Source: Granulosicoccus sp947495035 | GTDB taxonomy: Bacteria; Pseudomonadota; Gammaproteobacteria; Granulosicoccales; Granulosicoccaceae | DNA length: 64,000 bases | NCBI RefSeq assembly: GCF_050589605.1 | Contig: NZ_JBNGOO010000003.1 | Direction: 5' to 3' (one strand) | Part shown: piece after piece, positions 8,188 through 17,620 of the stretch | Layout: every line of letters starts with the position of its first letter | Position numbering within the stretch: position 1 is the first letter of the stretch | Program-made: the position numbers and the translations under genes | Notes under the pieces: model-generated | Seen by the model: only the letters and a program-made list of their open reading frames with translations | Database searches by the model: none | What the model was told of the DNA's origin: nothing

Positions 8188-9549
8188 TTAACCTCGATGA
8201 CTGACCGCAAGTGGTCGGCTATCAGGCACGATAGATTCGTCTGTCAACTGATGTTCGCGCGCAATTCGAGCAAATTCAGTCGTGTCGATATCAAGCAGCA
8301 AACTGACGCTGCCATCTTCCTGTGTTACCTCTTCCAGGACAGCCGACGCCGCATACAGCTGCGCTCTGAGCCTCCCCTGCGATGGGTCTACCAGCAACCA
8401 ACCGCTGGTTCGCTGAACGGAAAGCCGATCACCGATTGCCGTGATCAACTCGTCCACCCCTTCGCCGGTGGCAGCTGACAGCCAGACCGCCTGGGTCATG
8501 TTGTTTTCCGATCGCTCGGTACGTACGGCATGTCCCGACAGATCAATCTTGTTGAACACCATCAATTGCGGCACCTTGTCCGCACCAATACCGAGCAATA
8601 CCTTGTCAACGTCATCCCTGCGCTGCTCTCGTTCCGGATCGCTGTCGTCTACAATATGCAGTAAAAGATCAGCTTCAAGAGTCTCGGTCAAAGTAGATCG
8701 AAAAGCATCCACCAGCTCATGCGGCAGATCGCGAATGAAGCCGACGGTATCAGCCAGAACCGCACTGACCCCACCCGGCAGATCCAGTCGCCTCAGCGTC
8801 GGATCCAGCGTCGCGAACAGCTGATCGGCAGCATAGACGGTTTCCTCGGTCAGCCGGTTGAACAAGGTGGATTTACCGGCGTTCGTGTAACCCACCAGGG
8901 CAACCGTGGAAATGCCCGATTTGCCGCGCTTGCTGCGACCCTGCTCTCGCTGCTGCCTGACCTTCGCCAGCCGCTTCTTCAATACCCTGACCCGCTCATT
9001 GAGCAGACGACGATCGGTTTCCAGCTGAGTCTCACCCGGCCCTCTCAGACCGATACCGCCCTTTTGTCGTTCCAGATGCGTCCAGCCACGAACCAGCCGA
9101 GTCGACAGATGAACCAGTTGCGCCAGCTCGACCTGCAACTTGCCTTCGAAGGTTCTCGCCCGTTGTGCAAAGATATCGAGTATCAGACTGTTTCGATCCA
9201 GCACTCTGACCTTGAATTCGCTCTCGAGGTTCCGTTCCTGACTGGGCGATAATGTCTGGCCGAACAGAACGACATCAGGCTCATGCTCGGCCAGCAGCAA
9301 CTTGATCTCCTCGATCTTGCCTGAACCGATGAAATGGCGGGCAGAGGGCTTCGAACGACTCCCCACCACGACATCCATGACATTCAGACCCGCAGACCTT
9401 GCCAGCTCGATGAATTCCGCACGTTCGTCGTCGATATCCGTCGCATGTTCGACGGGGCCGTGTCCGGAACGCGCGGCGGCATTACGCCACTGCGCAATAT
9501 CGATATGTACGAGGAGCGCATTGTCTCCACTGTCGGGACGATCAAACAA
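8188..9549 (-). CDS. hflX: GTPase HflX
   Basis: An Obg/HflX-superfamily GTPase that binds 50S subunits and splits or rescues stalled ribosomes, particularly under heat stress. At 453 residues it has an N-terminal HflX domain (GSRSKPSARHFIGSGKIEEI, RNSLILDIFAQRARTFEGKL), the linker GGIGLRGPGETQLETDRR, a G1 motif GYTNAGKSTLFNRL, the switch II motif DTVGFIRDLP and G4 NKID. A C-terminal extension of about 85 residues follows. Its position between hfq and hflK is the conserved one. Confidence 0.95.
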   Translation of the reverse strand: MFDRPDSGDNALLVHIDIAQWRNAAARSGHGPVEHATDIDDERAEFIELARSAGLNVMDVVVGSRSKPSARHFIGSGKIEEIKLLLAEHEPDVVLFGQTLSPSQERNLESEFKVRVLDRNSLILDIFAQRARTFEGKLQVELAQLVHLSTRLVRGWTHLERQKGGIGLRGPGETQLETDRRLLNERVRVLKKRLAKVRQQREQGRSKRGKSGISTVALVGYTNAGKSTLFNRLTEETVYAADQLFATLDPTLRRLDLPGGVSAVLADTVGFIRDLPHELVDAFRSTLTETLEADLLLHIVDDSDPEREQRRDDVDKVLLGIGADKVPQLMVFNKIDLSGHAVRTERSENNMTQAVWLSAATGEGVDELITAIGDRLSVQRTSGWLLVDPSQGRLRAQLYAASAVLEEVTQEDGSVSLLLDIDTTEFARIAREHQLTDESIVPDSRPLAVSHRG

Positions 9550-9611
9550 TCGGGGGCTGACTCCTCTGCCGGGCTAGGCCCCTGACAAATGGCAGAGCGC
9601 CCGGATGGCTG

Positions 9612-9854
9612 TTACTCGTCGCTGTCTTCATCGCCCGGCATGGCGATCTTCACCGGCCGGCTGGGCACGACAGTCGAAATGGCATGCTTGTAGACCATCT
9701 GATTGACGGTATTCTTGAGAAGAACGACGAATTGGTCAAATGACTCGATCTGTCCTTGCAGCTTGATTCCGTTAACCAGGTAGATCGAGACGGGAATGCG
9801 TTCTTTACGCAAGGTATTCAGGAAAGGTTCCTGAAGAGACTGCCCTTTCGCCAT
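9612..9854 (-). CDS. hfq: RNA chaperone Hfq
   Basis: A hexameric Sm-like protein that pairs small RNAs with mRNA targets. At 80 residues it contains the Sm1 region (QEPFLNTLRKERIPVSIYLV) and Sm2 region (VYKHAISTVVPSRPV), with the conserved NGIKLQGQIESFDQF between them. The tail is short and acidic (GDEDSDE), unlike the long tail of enteric Hfq. An AGGA-type RBS precedes ATG 9854. It is the first gene of the minus-strand hfq-hflXKC block visible here. Confidence 0.97.
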   Translation of the reverse strand: MAKGQSLQEPFLNTLRKERIPVSIYLVNGIKLQGQIESFDQFVVLLKNTVNQMVYKHAISTVVPSRPVKIAMPGDEDSDE

Positions 9855-10110
9855 TTCTTATATCCTAACGGGATGTGCTTATTCACGCAGAAGCCCGTGC
9901 GGGTTCCAGACTCGCAAGGGCTTCGGCAGTATGGGAACAGAACCCTGATTGTGACCTGTACCTCGGCGTCGTGTCAATGACATGTGCATGACTGGTGCCC
10001 GGACGAGCACTGAAACACACTGTACATCAGCACCCGAGCCCCATTAAGTCATGGTTAAGTGAGCCTTGATTAACCTGCGATTCTGCCTCAAACGCACGGG
10101 AACAGACCCC

Positions 10111-10989
10111 ATGACTCGCATTCAAGATACCCTTTCAGCTGCCAATCGCACCCTGGATCCTCTCATCGATGCCAGGAGGTCTTCACTGACAATCCTGAGC
10201 GGTGCTCTGCTGCTTGCATTGGGCCTGGCGCAGCCCGCGGTAGCCGACACGGCAGCGCCGGATGCTTCAGACGGTTCCTATCGCAGTCAGGAAGGCCCGG
10301 TATGGACAGCGGCACAGATCGGCGAAGCCTTGTCCCTGCCCACACTACCCGACCCGGCCGCCGCCCTGACTCGGCGCAAGAACGCCAATCAGACCGCCAG
10401 CCACCTGCAGGATGACTGGTATCTTCAGGACACCTGGATCACTGACATCGGTGTGCTGCTGTACAACGATGCGGACGATGACGCATACTTTGCCGGTTTC
10501 AGCCTGAGCGTCGATGCCGACTCCATCTACACCGATACGGATGTCTATCTGTCAATCGATATGCAGCGGGCCTTGCATCCTGTCGAACGACTGCACATCA
10601 GTCACGTCTTCCCGCTCTACGGCCAATCAGCTGCCGACGAATACCGCATCGACATCGAGCTGCTGAGCAACCATGTGCCAGATCACTACGATCTCATCAT
10701 CGAACTGCGCGATGCGTACAACCACCAGACGCTGGACAGGGTCGATGCCAGCGATTTTTCCAATCTGCACGCCTTGCCCCTGGAATCGAACGAATACGAT
10801 GACCGCTTCTACGAACCGACGAATGAATGGCCCGGTTCGGATGAGCCCTTCTACAACGATGATGTTCAAGTCGCTGTCCGCGCAGGCAGTGCCGGCTGGC
10901 TGATGGTATTGGCTGGGTCACTGGCTCTGCTGCTACGCAGAACCCGTGCTGGCATGCCCGAGTCCGCCGCTCGCGAGGGTGGTCGGTAG
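10111..10989 (+). CDS. Exported protein with C-terminal membrane anchor (choice-of-anchor H type)
   Basis: Started at ATG 10111 this is 292 residues; an in-frame TTG at 10066 would add 15. A signal-peptide-like segment (SLTILSGALLLALGLAQPAVA) falls at about residues 20-43. The central domain (DDWYLQDTWITDIGVLLYND, ADDDAYFAGFSLSVDADS) resembles the choice-of-anchor H family. The C-terminus has a Gly/Ser-rich short helix followed by Arg residues (GWLMVLAGSLALLLRRTR), the architecture of sorted GlyGly-CTERM-like anchors. The protein is rich in Asp and acidic overall, as expected for a surface protein of a salt-adapted organism. Function is unknown. It is followed after 101 bp by prpE but is probably a separate unit. 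Confidence 0.7.
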   Translation: MTRIQDTLSAANRTLDPLIDARRSSLTILSGALLLALGLAQPAVADTAAPDASDGSYRSQEGPVWTAAQIGEALSLPTLPDPAAALTRRKNANQTASHLQDDWYLQDTWITDIGVLLYNDADDDAYFAGFSLSVDADSIYTDTDVYLSIDMQRALHPVERLHISHVFPLYGQSAADEYRIDIELLSNHVPDHYDLIIELRDAYNHQTLDRVDASDFSNLHALPLESNEYDDRFYEPTNEWPGSDEPFYNDDVQVAVRAGSAGWLMVLAGSLALLLRRTRAGMPESAAREGGR

Positions 10990-11090
10990 CGGGAGGGTGC
11001 AGGGGGAGCCTTTTCCGAAACGAGCACTTATACTGATCGTATCGCTGCCCACCACAGCGTGTTCCGGTGACTTGGAGGAAGCTACACCCC

Positions 11091-12992
11091 ATGGCCAACT
11101 ATCGTGCAGAGTATCAACGTTCGCTGACAGACCCATCCGCCTACTGGCTGGAACGAGCCCGGGATGTTCACTGGTACAAGGCGCCCACGCAAGGCGTCGA
11201 CACCAGCCAGTCACCATTCAATACCTGGTTTGCCGACGGCGAAATCAATGCCTGCTACAACGCACTCGATGTTCATGTGGATAACGGTCGCGGCGAACAG
11301 GCGGCCCTGATCCATGACAGCCCCCTGACGGACAGCCAATCAACCTTCAGCTATCGCCAATTGCGTGATCAGGTGGCGCAGTTCGCCGGTGTCCTGCAAT
11401 CCGAAGGCATCAAGCCCGGTGACCGGGTACTGATCTACATGCCCATGATTCCGCAGGCGGTCATCGCCGTACTGGCTTGCGCACGAATCGGTGCGATCCA
11501 CAGCGTGGTATTTGGCGGCTTTGCCGCCAGAGAGCTGGCAGTGCGTATCAACGACTGCAGCCCCGGAATAATCGTCAGCGCATCCTGCGGCATCGAACCC
11601 GGCCGGGTGGTGGAATATCAGCCACTGGTCTCCGAGGCCATTCAGCTGGCTTCCGTGCCGGTCAGCAGTTGCATTGTGTTCCAGCGCGAGCAGGCTCACT
11701 GGGAAATGCAGGATGGTCGCGACAAGGACTGGCATGCTGCCATGGAGTCCGCCACCCCCGCAGCTTGCGTACCGCTGAAAAGCACCGACCCGCTCTACAT
11801 CCTGTACACCTCCGGGACCACCGGATCGCCAAAGGGTGTCGTCAAGGACATAGGCGGCTCGGTCGTATCGCTCAAATGGACCATGTCAGCCATCTACGAT
11901 GTTCAGCCCGGCGATGTCTATTGGGCGGCCTCGGACATCGGCTGGGTCGTTGGCCATTCCTACATCATCTATGCCCCACTTTTCATGGGCTGCACGACGG
12001 TCATGTATGAGGGCAAGCCGGTGGGCACACCGGACGCCGCTGCTTTCTGGCGTGTGATCGAACAACATCGCGTCAAGGTGCTGTTTACAGCCCCCACGGC
12101 TTTTCGCGCAATAAAACGCGTCGATCCGAATGGTGAACTGATGGGAAACCATGACCTGTCCAGTCTGCAAACGCTCTTTCTGGCCGGTGAACGCTGCGAC
12201 CCGGACACCCTGCACTGGGCCGGCAGCAATCTGGGTATTCCGGTCATCGATCACTGGTGGCAGACAGAAACCGGTTATTCCATCTGCGCCAACTGCCAGG
12301 GAATCGAACGCTTGCCGATCGTACCCGGCTCCCCGTCCGTGCCTGTACCCGGCTATGACGTACAGATACTGGACAACGATGCCCAGCCTGTACCCAACGG
12401 CGAGATCGGCTCCATCGTGGTCAGACTGCCCCTCCCACCAGGAACCTTCGTCAACCTCTGGGGGGCGGAAGAGCGATACCGCTCAGCCTATTTCGATCGA
12501 TTTCCCGGATATTACGAAACCGGTGATGCAGGCTTCATCGACGAGAACGGCTATGTGTATGTCATGGCGCGAACCGACGATGTCATCAATGTCGCCGGTC
12601 ATCGTCTGTCAACCGGTGCCATGGAAGAGGCCCTGTCCAATCATCCGGACGTTGCCGAGTGTGCAGTCATGGGAGTCCGTGATGAACTCAAGGGACAATT
12701 GCCCGTGGGACTGGTCATACTCAACGACGGCTGCACCCGATCGCACGAAGATCTGAGTGCCGAACTGATCCAGCAAGTGCGTAACGACATCGGACCGGTT
12801 GCCGCCTTCAAGCTCGTCGCCATCGTCGACAGGCTACCCAAGACCCGTTCCGGCAAGATCCTGCGAGGAACGCTACGTGCCATCGCCGACTCTACCGACT
12901 GGAACATGCCCGCAACCATAGAGGACCCCACCGTGCTGGATGACATCACCCAGAGCCTGCGCTCGCTTGGACTGGCAAGGAAACCACAATGA
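11091..12992 (+). CDS. prpE: Propionyl-CoA synthetase (acetyl-CoA synthetase family)
   Basis: An AMP-forming acyl-CoA synthetase that activates propionate to propionyl-CoA. ATG 11091 is chosen because a GGAGG lies 13 bp upstream. The product is 633 residues. Family motifs in order are the N-terminal FNTWFADGEINACYNALD, IYMPMIPQAVIAVLACARIG, the ATP-binding loop YTSGTTGSPKGVV, IGWVVGHSYIIYAP, DHWWQTETG, the hinge/adenylate motif YYETGDAGFIDENGYVYVM, and the C-terminal lysine motif LPKTRSGKILRGTLR that is acetylated in the family. Choice of propionate over acetate comes from overall PrpE resemblance and from the following pccB-pccA-mce genes. It overlaps pccB by 4 bp (ATGA). Confidence 0.87.
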   Translation: MANYRAEYQRSLTDPSAYWLERARDVHWYKAPTQGVDTSQSPFNTWFADGEINACYNALDVHVDNGRGEQAALIHDSPLTDSQSTFSYRQLRDQVAQFAGVLQSEGIKPGDRVLIYMPMIPQAVIAVLACARIGAIHSVVFGGFAARELAVRINDCSPGIIVSASCGIEPGRVVEYQPLVSEAIQLASVPVSSCIVFQREQAHWEMQDGRDKDWHAAMESATPAACVPLKSTDPLYILYTSGTTGSPKGVVKDIGGSVVSLKWTMSAIYDVQPGDVYWAASDIGWVVGHSYIIYAPLFMGCTTVMYEGKPVGTPDAAAFWRVIEQHRVKVLFTAPTAFRAIKRVDPNGELMGNHDLSSLQTLFLAGERCDPDTLHWAGSNLGIPVIDHWWQTETGYSICANCQGIERLPIVPGSPSVPVPGYDVQILDNDAQPVPNGEIGSIVVRLPLPPGTFVNLWGAEERYRSAYFDRFPGYYETGDAGFIDENGYVYVMARTDDVINVAGHRLSTGAMEEALSNHPDVAECAVMGVRDELKGQLPVGLVILNDGCTRSHEDLSAELIQQVRNDIGPVAAFKLVAIVDRLPKTRSGKILRGTLRAIADSTDWNMPATIEDPTVLDDITQSLRSLGLARKPQ

Positions 12993-14521
12993 GCACCATC
13001 CATTCACGACTTGAACACATGCGGGCAGCGGCTCTTGCCGGTGGTGGCGAGAAACGTGTCGATGCGCAGCACGCCAAGGGCAAGCTGACGGCTCGCGAAC
13101 GATTGGCCGTACTGTTCGACGCCCACACCTTTCGCGAGTGGGACATGTTCGTCGAACACGATTGCCACGATTTCGGCATGCAGGACAACCGTGTCCCCGG
13201 TGACGGTGTCGTTATCGGCTACGGCCGTGTCGACGGACGGCTGGTATTCGCCTTCAGTCAGGATTTCACGGTACTCGGCGGCTCGCTGTCGGCGGCGCAT
13301 GCCCGCAAGATCTGCAAGCTGATGGACCATGCCATGAAGGTCCAGGCCCCGGTAGTCGGCATCAATGATTCCGGTGGTGCGCGTATCCAGGAAGGTGTGG
13401 CTTCTCTGGGAGGGTATGCCGATGTCTTCCAGAAAAACATCCTGGCATCCGGTGTGATTCCGCAGATCTCCCTGGTCATGGGACCCTGCGCTGGCGGCGC
13501 GGTCTATTCCCCCGCCATGACGGATTTCATCTTCATGGTTCGCGATACGTCCTACATGTTCGTCACCGGACCGGAGGTGGTCAAGACCGTAACGCATGAA
13601 GAAGTCACTCAGGAAGAACTTGGCGGTGCCGGCACACACACCAGCAAGAGCTCGGTGGCCGATGCAGCCTTCGACAATGACATCGAAGCATTACTGCAAG
13701 TGCGCCGCTTTCTGCATTTTCTGCCGTCGAACAATCGGGAACCGGCGCCCAGACGCGATAGCGGAGACGATCCGGCACGTCAGATCCCCGCGCTGGACAC
13801 ACTCGTTCCCGAGAACCCCAACCTGCCCTATGACATTCGGGAACTGGTCAGTCGAGTCTGTGACGAAGAGGACTTCTTCGAAATACAGGCCGATTTCGCC
13901 GCCAATATCGTCATAGGCCTGGGCCGCATGAATGGCGAAACCGTGGGCTTCGTGGCCAATCAGCCCATGATTCTTGCCGGATGTCTGGATATCAATGCCA
14001 GCCGCAAGGCAGCACGCTTCGTGCGTTTCTGCGACGCCTTCTCGATTCCGATCGTGACCTTTGTCGATGTGCCGGGATTTCTGCCAGGCACCGCCCAGGA
14101 ATACGGTGGCATCATCAAGCATGGCGCCAAACTGCTGTTTGCCTATGGAGAGGCAACCGTGCCGAAGATCACGGTCATCACACGCAAGGCCTATGGTGGC
14201 GCCTATGACGTCATGTCATCCAAGCACCTGCGCGGTGACATCAACTATGCCTTCCCGACTGCCGAGATAGCTGTCATGGGCCCCAAGGGGGCGGTGGAAA
14301 TCATCTTCAGGGCCGATCGCAACGACCCCGAACGCATCGAGGCACGTACGAACGAGTACCGCGAGAAATTTGCCAATCCCTTCGTGGCCGGCAGACTGGG
14401 ATTCATCGATGACGTGATCATGCCGCACAGTACCCGTGCACATATCTGCCGCGATCTGGACATGCTGCGCAGCAAACAGCTGGACAATCCGTGGAAGAAA
14501 CACGACAACATTCCCCTCTGA
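12989..14521 (+). CDS. pccB: Propionyl-CoA carboxylase beta subunit (carboxyltransferase)
   Basis: Transfers carboxyl from carboxybiotin to propionyl-CoA, giving (S)-methylmalonyl-CoA. The 510-residue protein has two crotonase-like halves. The N-terminal half carries KLTARERLAVLFD, FTVLGGSLSAAHARKICKLM and the oxyanion-type MGPCAGGAVYSPA. The C-terminal half carries DVPGFLPGTAQEYGGIIKHG and ITRKAYGGAYDVMSSKHLRG. These features match PccB and distinguish it from the smaller AccD. It starts inside the end of prpE and ends 10 bp before pccA. A related substrate such as acetyl- or butyryl-CoA cannot be ruled out by sequence alone. Confidence 0.9.
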   Translation: MSTIHSRLEHMRAAALAGGGEKRVDAQHAKGKLTARERLAVLFDAHTFREWDMFVEHDCHDFGMQDNRVPGDGVVIGYGRVDGRLVFAFSQDFTVLGGSLSAAHARKICKLMDHAMKVQAPVVGINDSGGARIQEGVASLGGYADVFQKNILASGVIPQISLVMGPCAGGAVYSPAMTDFIFMVRDTSYMFVTGPEVVKTVTHEEVTQEELGGAGTHTSKSSVADAAFDNDIEALLQVRRFLHFLPSNNREPAPRRDSGDDPARQIPALDTLVPENPNLPYDIRELVSRVCDEEDFFEIQADFAANIVIGLGRMNGETVGFVANQPMILAGCLDINASRKAARFVRFCDAFSIPIVTFVDVPGFLPGTAQEYGGIIKHGAKLLFAYGEATVPKITVITRKAYGGAYDVMSSKHLRGDINYAFPTAEIAVMGPKGAVEIIFRADRNDPERIEARTNEYREKFANPFVAGRLGFIDDVIMPHSTRAHICRDLDMLRSKQLDNPWKKHDNIPL

Positions 14522-14531
14522 GGCGATTGCG

Positions 14532-16559
14532 ATGAAGACTGAAATCCGGAAAATACTCATCGCCAATCGTGGCGAGATCGCCTGTCGCGTCATTCGTACA
14601 GCCAGGCGTCTGGGCATCGCAACCGTTGCCGTCTACTCCGATGCCGATGCAAAGGCACTGCATGTACGCCAGGCAGATGAAGCGGTCCACATCGGTGGCA
14701 ATGCCTCCGCGGACAGTTATCTGCGTATCGAAGCCATTGTCGATGCCGTCAGGCAGACCGGCGCCGATGCCGTGCACCCGGGATTCGGCTTCCTGTCCGA
14801 AAACGCCCGTTTCGCCACGGCACTGGAAGAGGCTGGCATCATCTTCATCGGCCCCGGCGTCAAGGCCATGGAGGTCATGGGAGACAAGATCGAGTCGAAG
14901 AAGCTCGCTGATTCTGCCGGTGTCAACACGGTGCCCGGGCACCCCGATGCGATGGACAATGCCGACCAGGCCCATGAAGTAGCGGCCCGGATCGGCTGTC
15001 CGGTCATGCTCAAGGCATCCGCTGGCGGTGGCGGCAAGGGCATGCGGGTTGCCAATACCCTCGATGAGGTACGCGACGGATTCATTGCCGCTCAGAACGA
15101 GGCGCGCAACGCCTTCGGCGATGATCGCGTGTTCGTGGAGAAATTCATCGAACAGCCACGGCATATCGAAATCCAGCTGATCGCCGATGCTCACGGCAAT
15201 TGCATCTATCTGGGAGAGCGCGAATGTTCCATACAGAGACGCCATCAGAAGGTCATCGAAGAGGCTCCCTCGTCCTTCATCAGTGATGCAACGCGCAAGG
15301 CCATGGGAGAGCAGGCAGTCGCACTGGCTGCAGCGGTAGACTATTGCTCCGCAGGCACCGTCGAATTCATCGTTGATGCGCAGGAGAATTTCTACTTTCT
15401 GGAAATGAACACAAGGTTGCAGGTAGAGCACCCGGTGACCGAATGCATAACCGGTGTCGACCTTGTAGAACTGATGATTCAGGTTGCCGCCGGAGAACCT
15501 CTGCCTCTGACGCAGGAAGACGTGCAGATCAATGGCTGGTCGTTCGAGGCGCGTGTCTATGCCGAAGATCCGGATCGCGGCTTCCTGCCATCCACCGGGC
15601 GTATCACCCATTATGCCCCGCCGGACACCGGGGTGCGTGAGAACGGTGCCTACACTCGCGTCGATACCGGCATTGACGCCGGCGGCGAGATCTCGATGTT
15701 CTACGACCCGATGATTGCCAAGCTTGTCACCTGGGCACCTGATCGTCAGCAGGCCATCGAACACATGCAGCAAGCCATTGACAGCTATCGCATTCGAGGG
15801 GTTCAGAGCAACCTGCCCTTCCTGGCAGCCCTGTTTGCCCACCCGGCCCTGCAGGCGGGCGATCTGACAACACGCTTCATCGACGACCATTTCCCGGAAG
15901 GTTTCGACAGTCGCAAGCATGAAGGTGAGACCTTCGAGATCCTGCCAATGGTCGCTGCCTGGATCGAGTGGCGCAGTCGACTGCGAGATCGCAAGGTCGT
16001 GGACGCCCCCATGGTGTCACGTTCATCGGTGATGACGGCTCTGGGTGAGGACCTGGAAACCCGCATCGAATCGTCGGACGAACTGGAGGAAGTACTCTCG
16101 GTCATCTCCGCCGAGGTTCGCCATGATGTGTCGATGAACCGCTTGACGAGTATCATCACCCACTGGCAGCCGGGAGACTGGTTGTTCGAAGGTTCCATTG
16201 ATGACATCGACATCCGTGTCGGGGTCGAGCGCGACGGCAACTGGTGGCGATTGAGTCAGGGAGGTTCTGTCCGGGAGTTCATGGTGCTTGAACCACACAT
16301 TGCCGACCTGATGGAACACATGCCTGTCAGGCAATCGCAGGATCTGTCACGCTATCTGCTCTCTCCCATGCCCGGATTGCTGATGAAGATTCTGGTTGAA
16401 AAGGGGGACAAGGTCACCGCCGGTCAGGACCTGGCCATCATCGAGGCCATGAAAATGGAAAACACCCTGACGGCCAGTGTCGATGGCACAGTATCGGATA
16501 TCGTTGCCGGAATAGGCGACAGTCTGGCAGTCGACGCTGTCATCATGGAATTCGAATAG
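14532..16559 (+). CDS. pccA: Propionyl-CoA carboxylase alpha subunit (biotin carboxylase/BCCP)
   Basis: A 675-residue fusion of biotin carboxylase and biotin carrier. ATG 14532 begins the conserved IRKILIANRGEIACRVIRTA. The ATP-grasp region has KASAGGGGKGMRVA and YLGERECSIQRRHQKVIEEA, and the carboxylase active site has EMNTRLQVEHPVTE. A BT linker domain occupies roughly residues 480-600. The C-terminal biotinyl domain has the lysine motif EAMKMENTL. A frame open upstream to 14436 lies inside pccB and is not needed. It ends 12 bp before mce. Confidence 0.93.
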   Translation: MKTEIRKILIANRGEIACRVIRTARRLGIATVAVYSDADAKALHVRQADEAVHIGGNASADSYLRIEAIVDAVRQTGADAVHPGFGFLSENARFATALEEAGIIFIGPGVKAMEVMGDKIESKKLADSAGVNTVPGHPDAMDNADQAHEVAARIGCPVMLKASAGGGGKGMRVANTLDEVRDGFIAAQNEARNAFGDDRVFVEKFIEQPRHIEIQLIADAHGNCIYLGERECSIQRRHQKVIEEAPSSFISDATRKAMGEQAVALAAAVDYCSAGTVEFIVDAQENFYFLEMNTRLQVEHPVTECITGVDLVELMIQVAAGEPLPLTQEDVQINGWSFEARVYAEDPDRGFLPSTGRITHYAPPDTGVRENGAYTRVDTGIDAGGEISMFYDPMIAKLVTWAPDRQQAIEHMQQAIDSYRIRGVQSNLPFLAALFAHPALQAGDLTTRFIDDHFPEGFDSRKHEGETFEILPMVAAWIEWRSRLRDRKVVDAPMVSRSSVMTALGEDLETRIESSDELEEVLSVISAEVRHDVSMNRLTSIITHWQPGDWLFEGSIDDIDIRVGVERDGNWWRLSQGGSVREFMVLEPHIADLMEHMPVRQSQDLSRYLLSPMPGLLMKILVEKGDKVTAGQDLAIIEAMKMENTLTASVDGTVSDIVAGIGDSLAVDAVIMEFE

Positions 16560-16571
16560 GACGTAACGAGC

Positions 16572-16988
16572 ATGATAGGAAGACTCAATCACGTGGCCCT
16601 GGTCGTCGCCGACCTGGACGCCGCCTGCAGTAGCTGGCAACACATGCTGGGTGCACAACTGTCAGAGCCACAAGCCCTGCCCGAGCACGGCGTGACGGTC
16701 GTGTTCATCGATCTGCCCAACACCCGTATCGAATTGCTCGAACCGCTCGGCGACGGCTCCCCAGTCAGCCGTTTTCTGGAAAAGCACGTAGGTGGTGGCA
16801 TGCATCACATCTGCCTTGAAGTCGAGGATATCGTCGAGGCCCGCGATGATCTGATTGCCAAGGGGGCACGCATTCTCGGCAATGGTGAACCCAAAATCGG
16901 TGCGCATGGAAACCCTGTACTGTTCATGCACCCGGGAGACTTTCACGGTACCCTGATCGAGTTGGAAGAGGTCAAGCCCGAGGCTTGA
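16572..16988 (+). CDS. mce: Methylmalonyl-CoA epimerase
   Basis: A 138-residue VOC-fold metalloenzyme that converts (S)- to (R)-methylmalonyl-CoA for the B12-dependent mutase. Metal ligands are visible in the two half-modules: LNHVALVVADL, MHHICLEVEDI and TLIELEEV, together with ELLEPLGDGSPVSRFLEK and HPGDFHGTLIE, all typical of the family. It closes the prpE-pccB-pccA-mce operon. The mutase that would finish the route to succinyl-CoA is not in this window. Confidence 0.9.
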   Translation: MIGRLNHVALVVADLDAACSSWQHMLGAQLSEPQALPEHGVTVVFIDLPNTRIELLEPLGDGSPVSRFLEKHVGGGMHHICLEVEDIVEARDDLIAKGARILGNGEPKIGAHGNPVLFMHPGDFHGTLIELEEVKPEA

Positions 16989-17066
16989 TCAACCGCACTT
17001 CTAAGGATGACTTTTCGTCACTCGTCTTCACGGCAGACACATCCTCCCCTCACCGGATATCCGTAG

Positions 17067-17486
17067 ATGCGCTCGATCAACACCATCAGCCTGCTGGTAC
17101 ACGACTACGATGAAGCCATTGCCTTCTATATTCGGAAACTGGGCTTCAGCCTGCTGGAGGACAGCGCTCTGGGCGATGACGGCAAGCGCTGGGTCCTGAT
17201 CAGCCCGGGAGGGGGTTCATCAGAACCGGCAAGCAGCGGCCGTGGTGGCGGTGCCACGCTGTTGCTGGCCAGGGCCAGTGGCGAGAAGCAGATTCAGGCC
17301 GTCGGCAATCAGGCCGGCGGGCGTGTCATGTTCTTTCTGCATACGGACGACTTCTGGCAAGACTACCAGGCCATGAGCAAAGCCGGCGTCATCTTCAATG
17401 AAGAGCCGCGCGAAGAGGTTTACGGCACCATAGCGGTATTTCAGGATTTATACGGTAATCTCTGGGATCTTATACAGCCTGCCTGA
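17067..17486 (+). CDS. VOC/glyoxalase-fold protein
   Basis: A 139-residue vicinal-oxygen-chelate protein with the paired beta-alpha-beta modules (TISLLVHDYDEAIAFYIRKL; VMFFLHTDDFWQDYQAMSKA; AVFQDLYGNLWDLIQP). Candidate metal ligands are the His in the first module, His in FFLHTDD and Asp/Glu near the end. A Gly/Ser-rich loop lies near residue 55. Members of this subgroup are mostly uncharacterised (glyoxalase, bleomycin-resistance-like). It follows mce by 78 bp but resembles a different VOC branch, so a role in propionate metabolism is not implied. Confidence 0.75.
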   Translation: MRSINTISLLVHDYDEAIAFYIRKLGFSLLEDSALGDDGKRWVLISPGGGSSEPASSGRGGGATLLLARASGEKQIQAVGNQAGGRVMFFLHTDDFWQDYQAMSKAGVIFNEEPREEVYGTIAVFQDLYGNLWDLIQPA

Positions 17487-17620
17487 TGTCACACTGTATT
17501 CCACACCGTGACCGCTGAGGCACCTGCAGAGCATTAAGCTGTAAAATTGCCTGATCGCATCTGCGGTCAAGGCCTCGGCCCACGTCCCAGATCACCGCCA
17601 GAGACTGTACGGATCCCAGC

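Noticed and set aside
14418..15920. 500-residue minus-strand open frame
   Set aside because: It lies wholly antisense to pccA and has no recognisable domain; high-GC antisense openness explains it.
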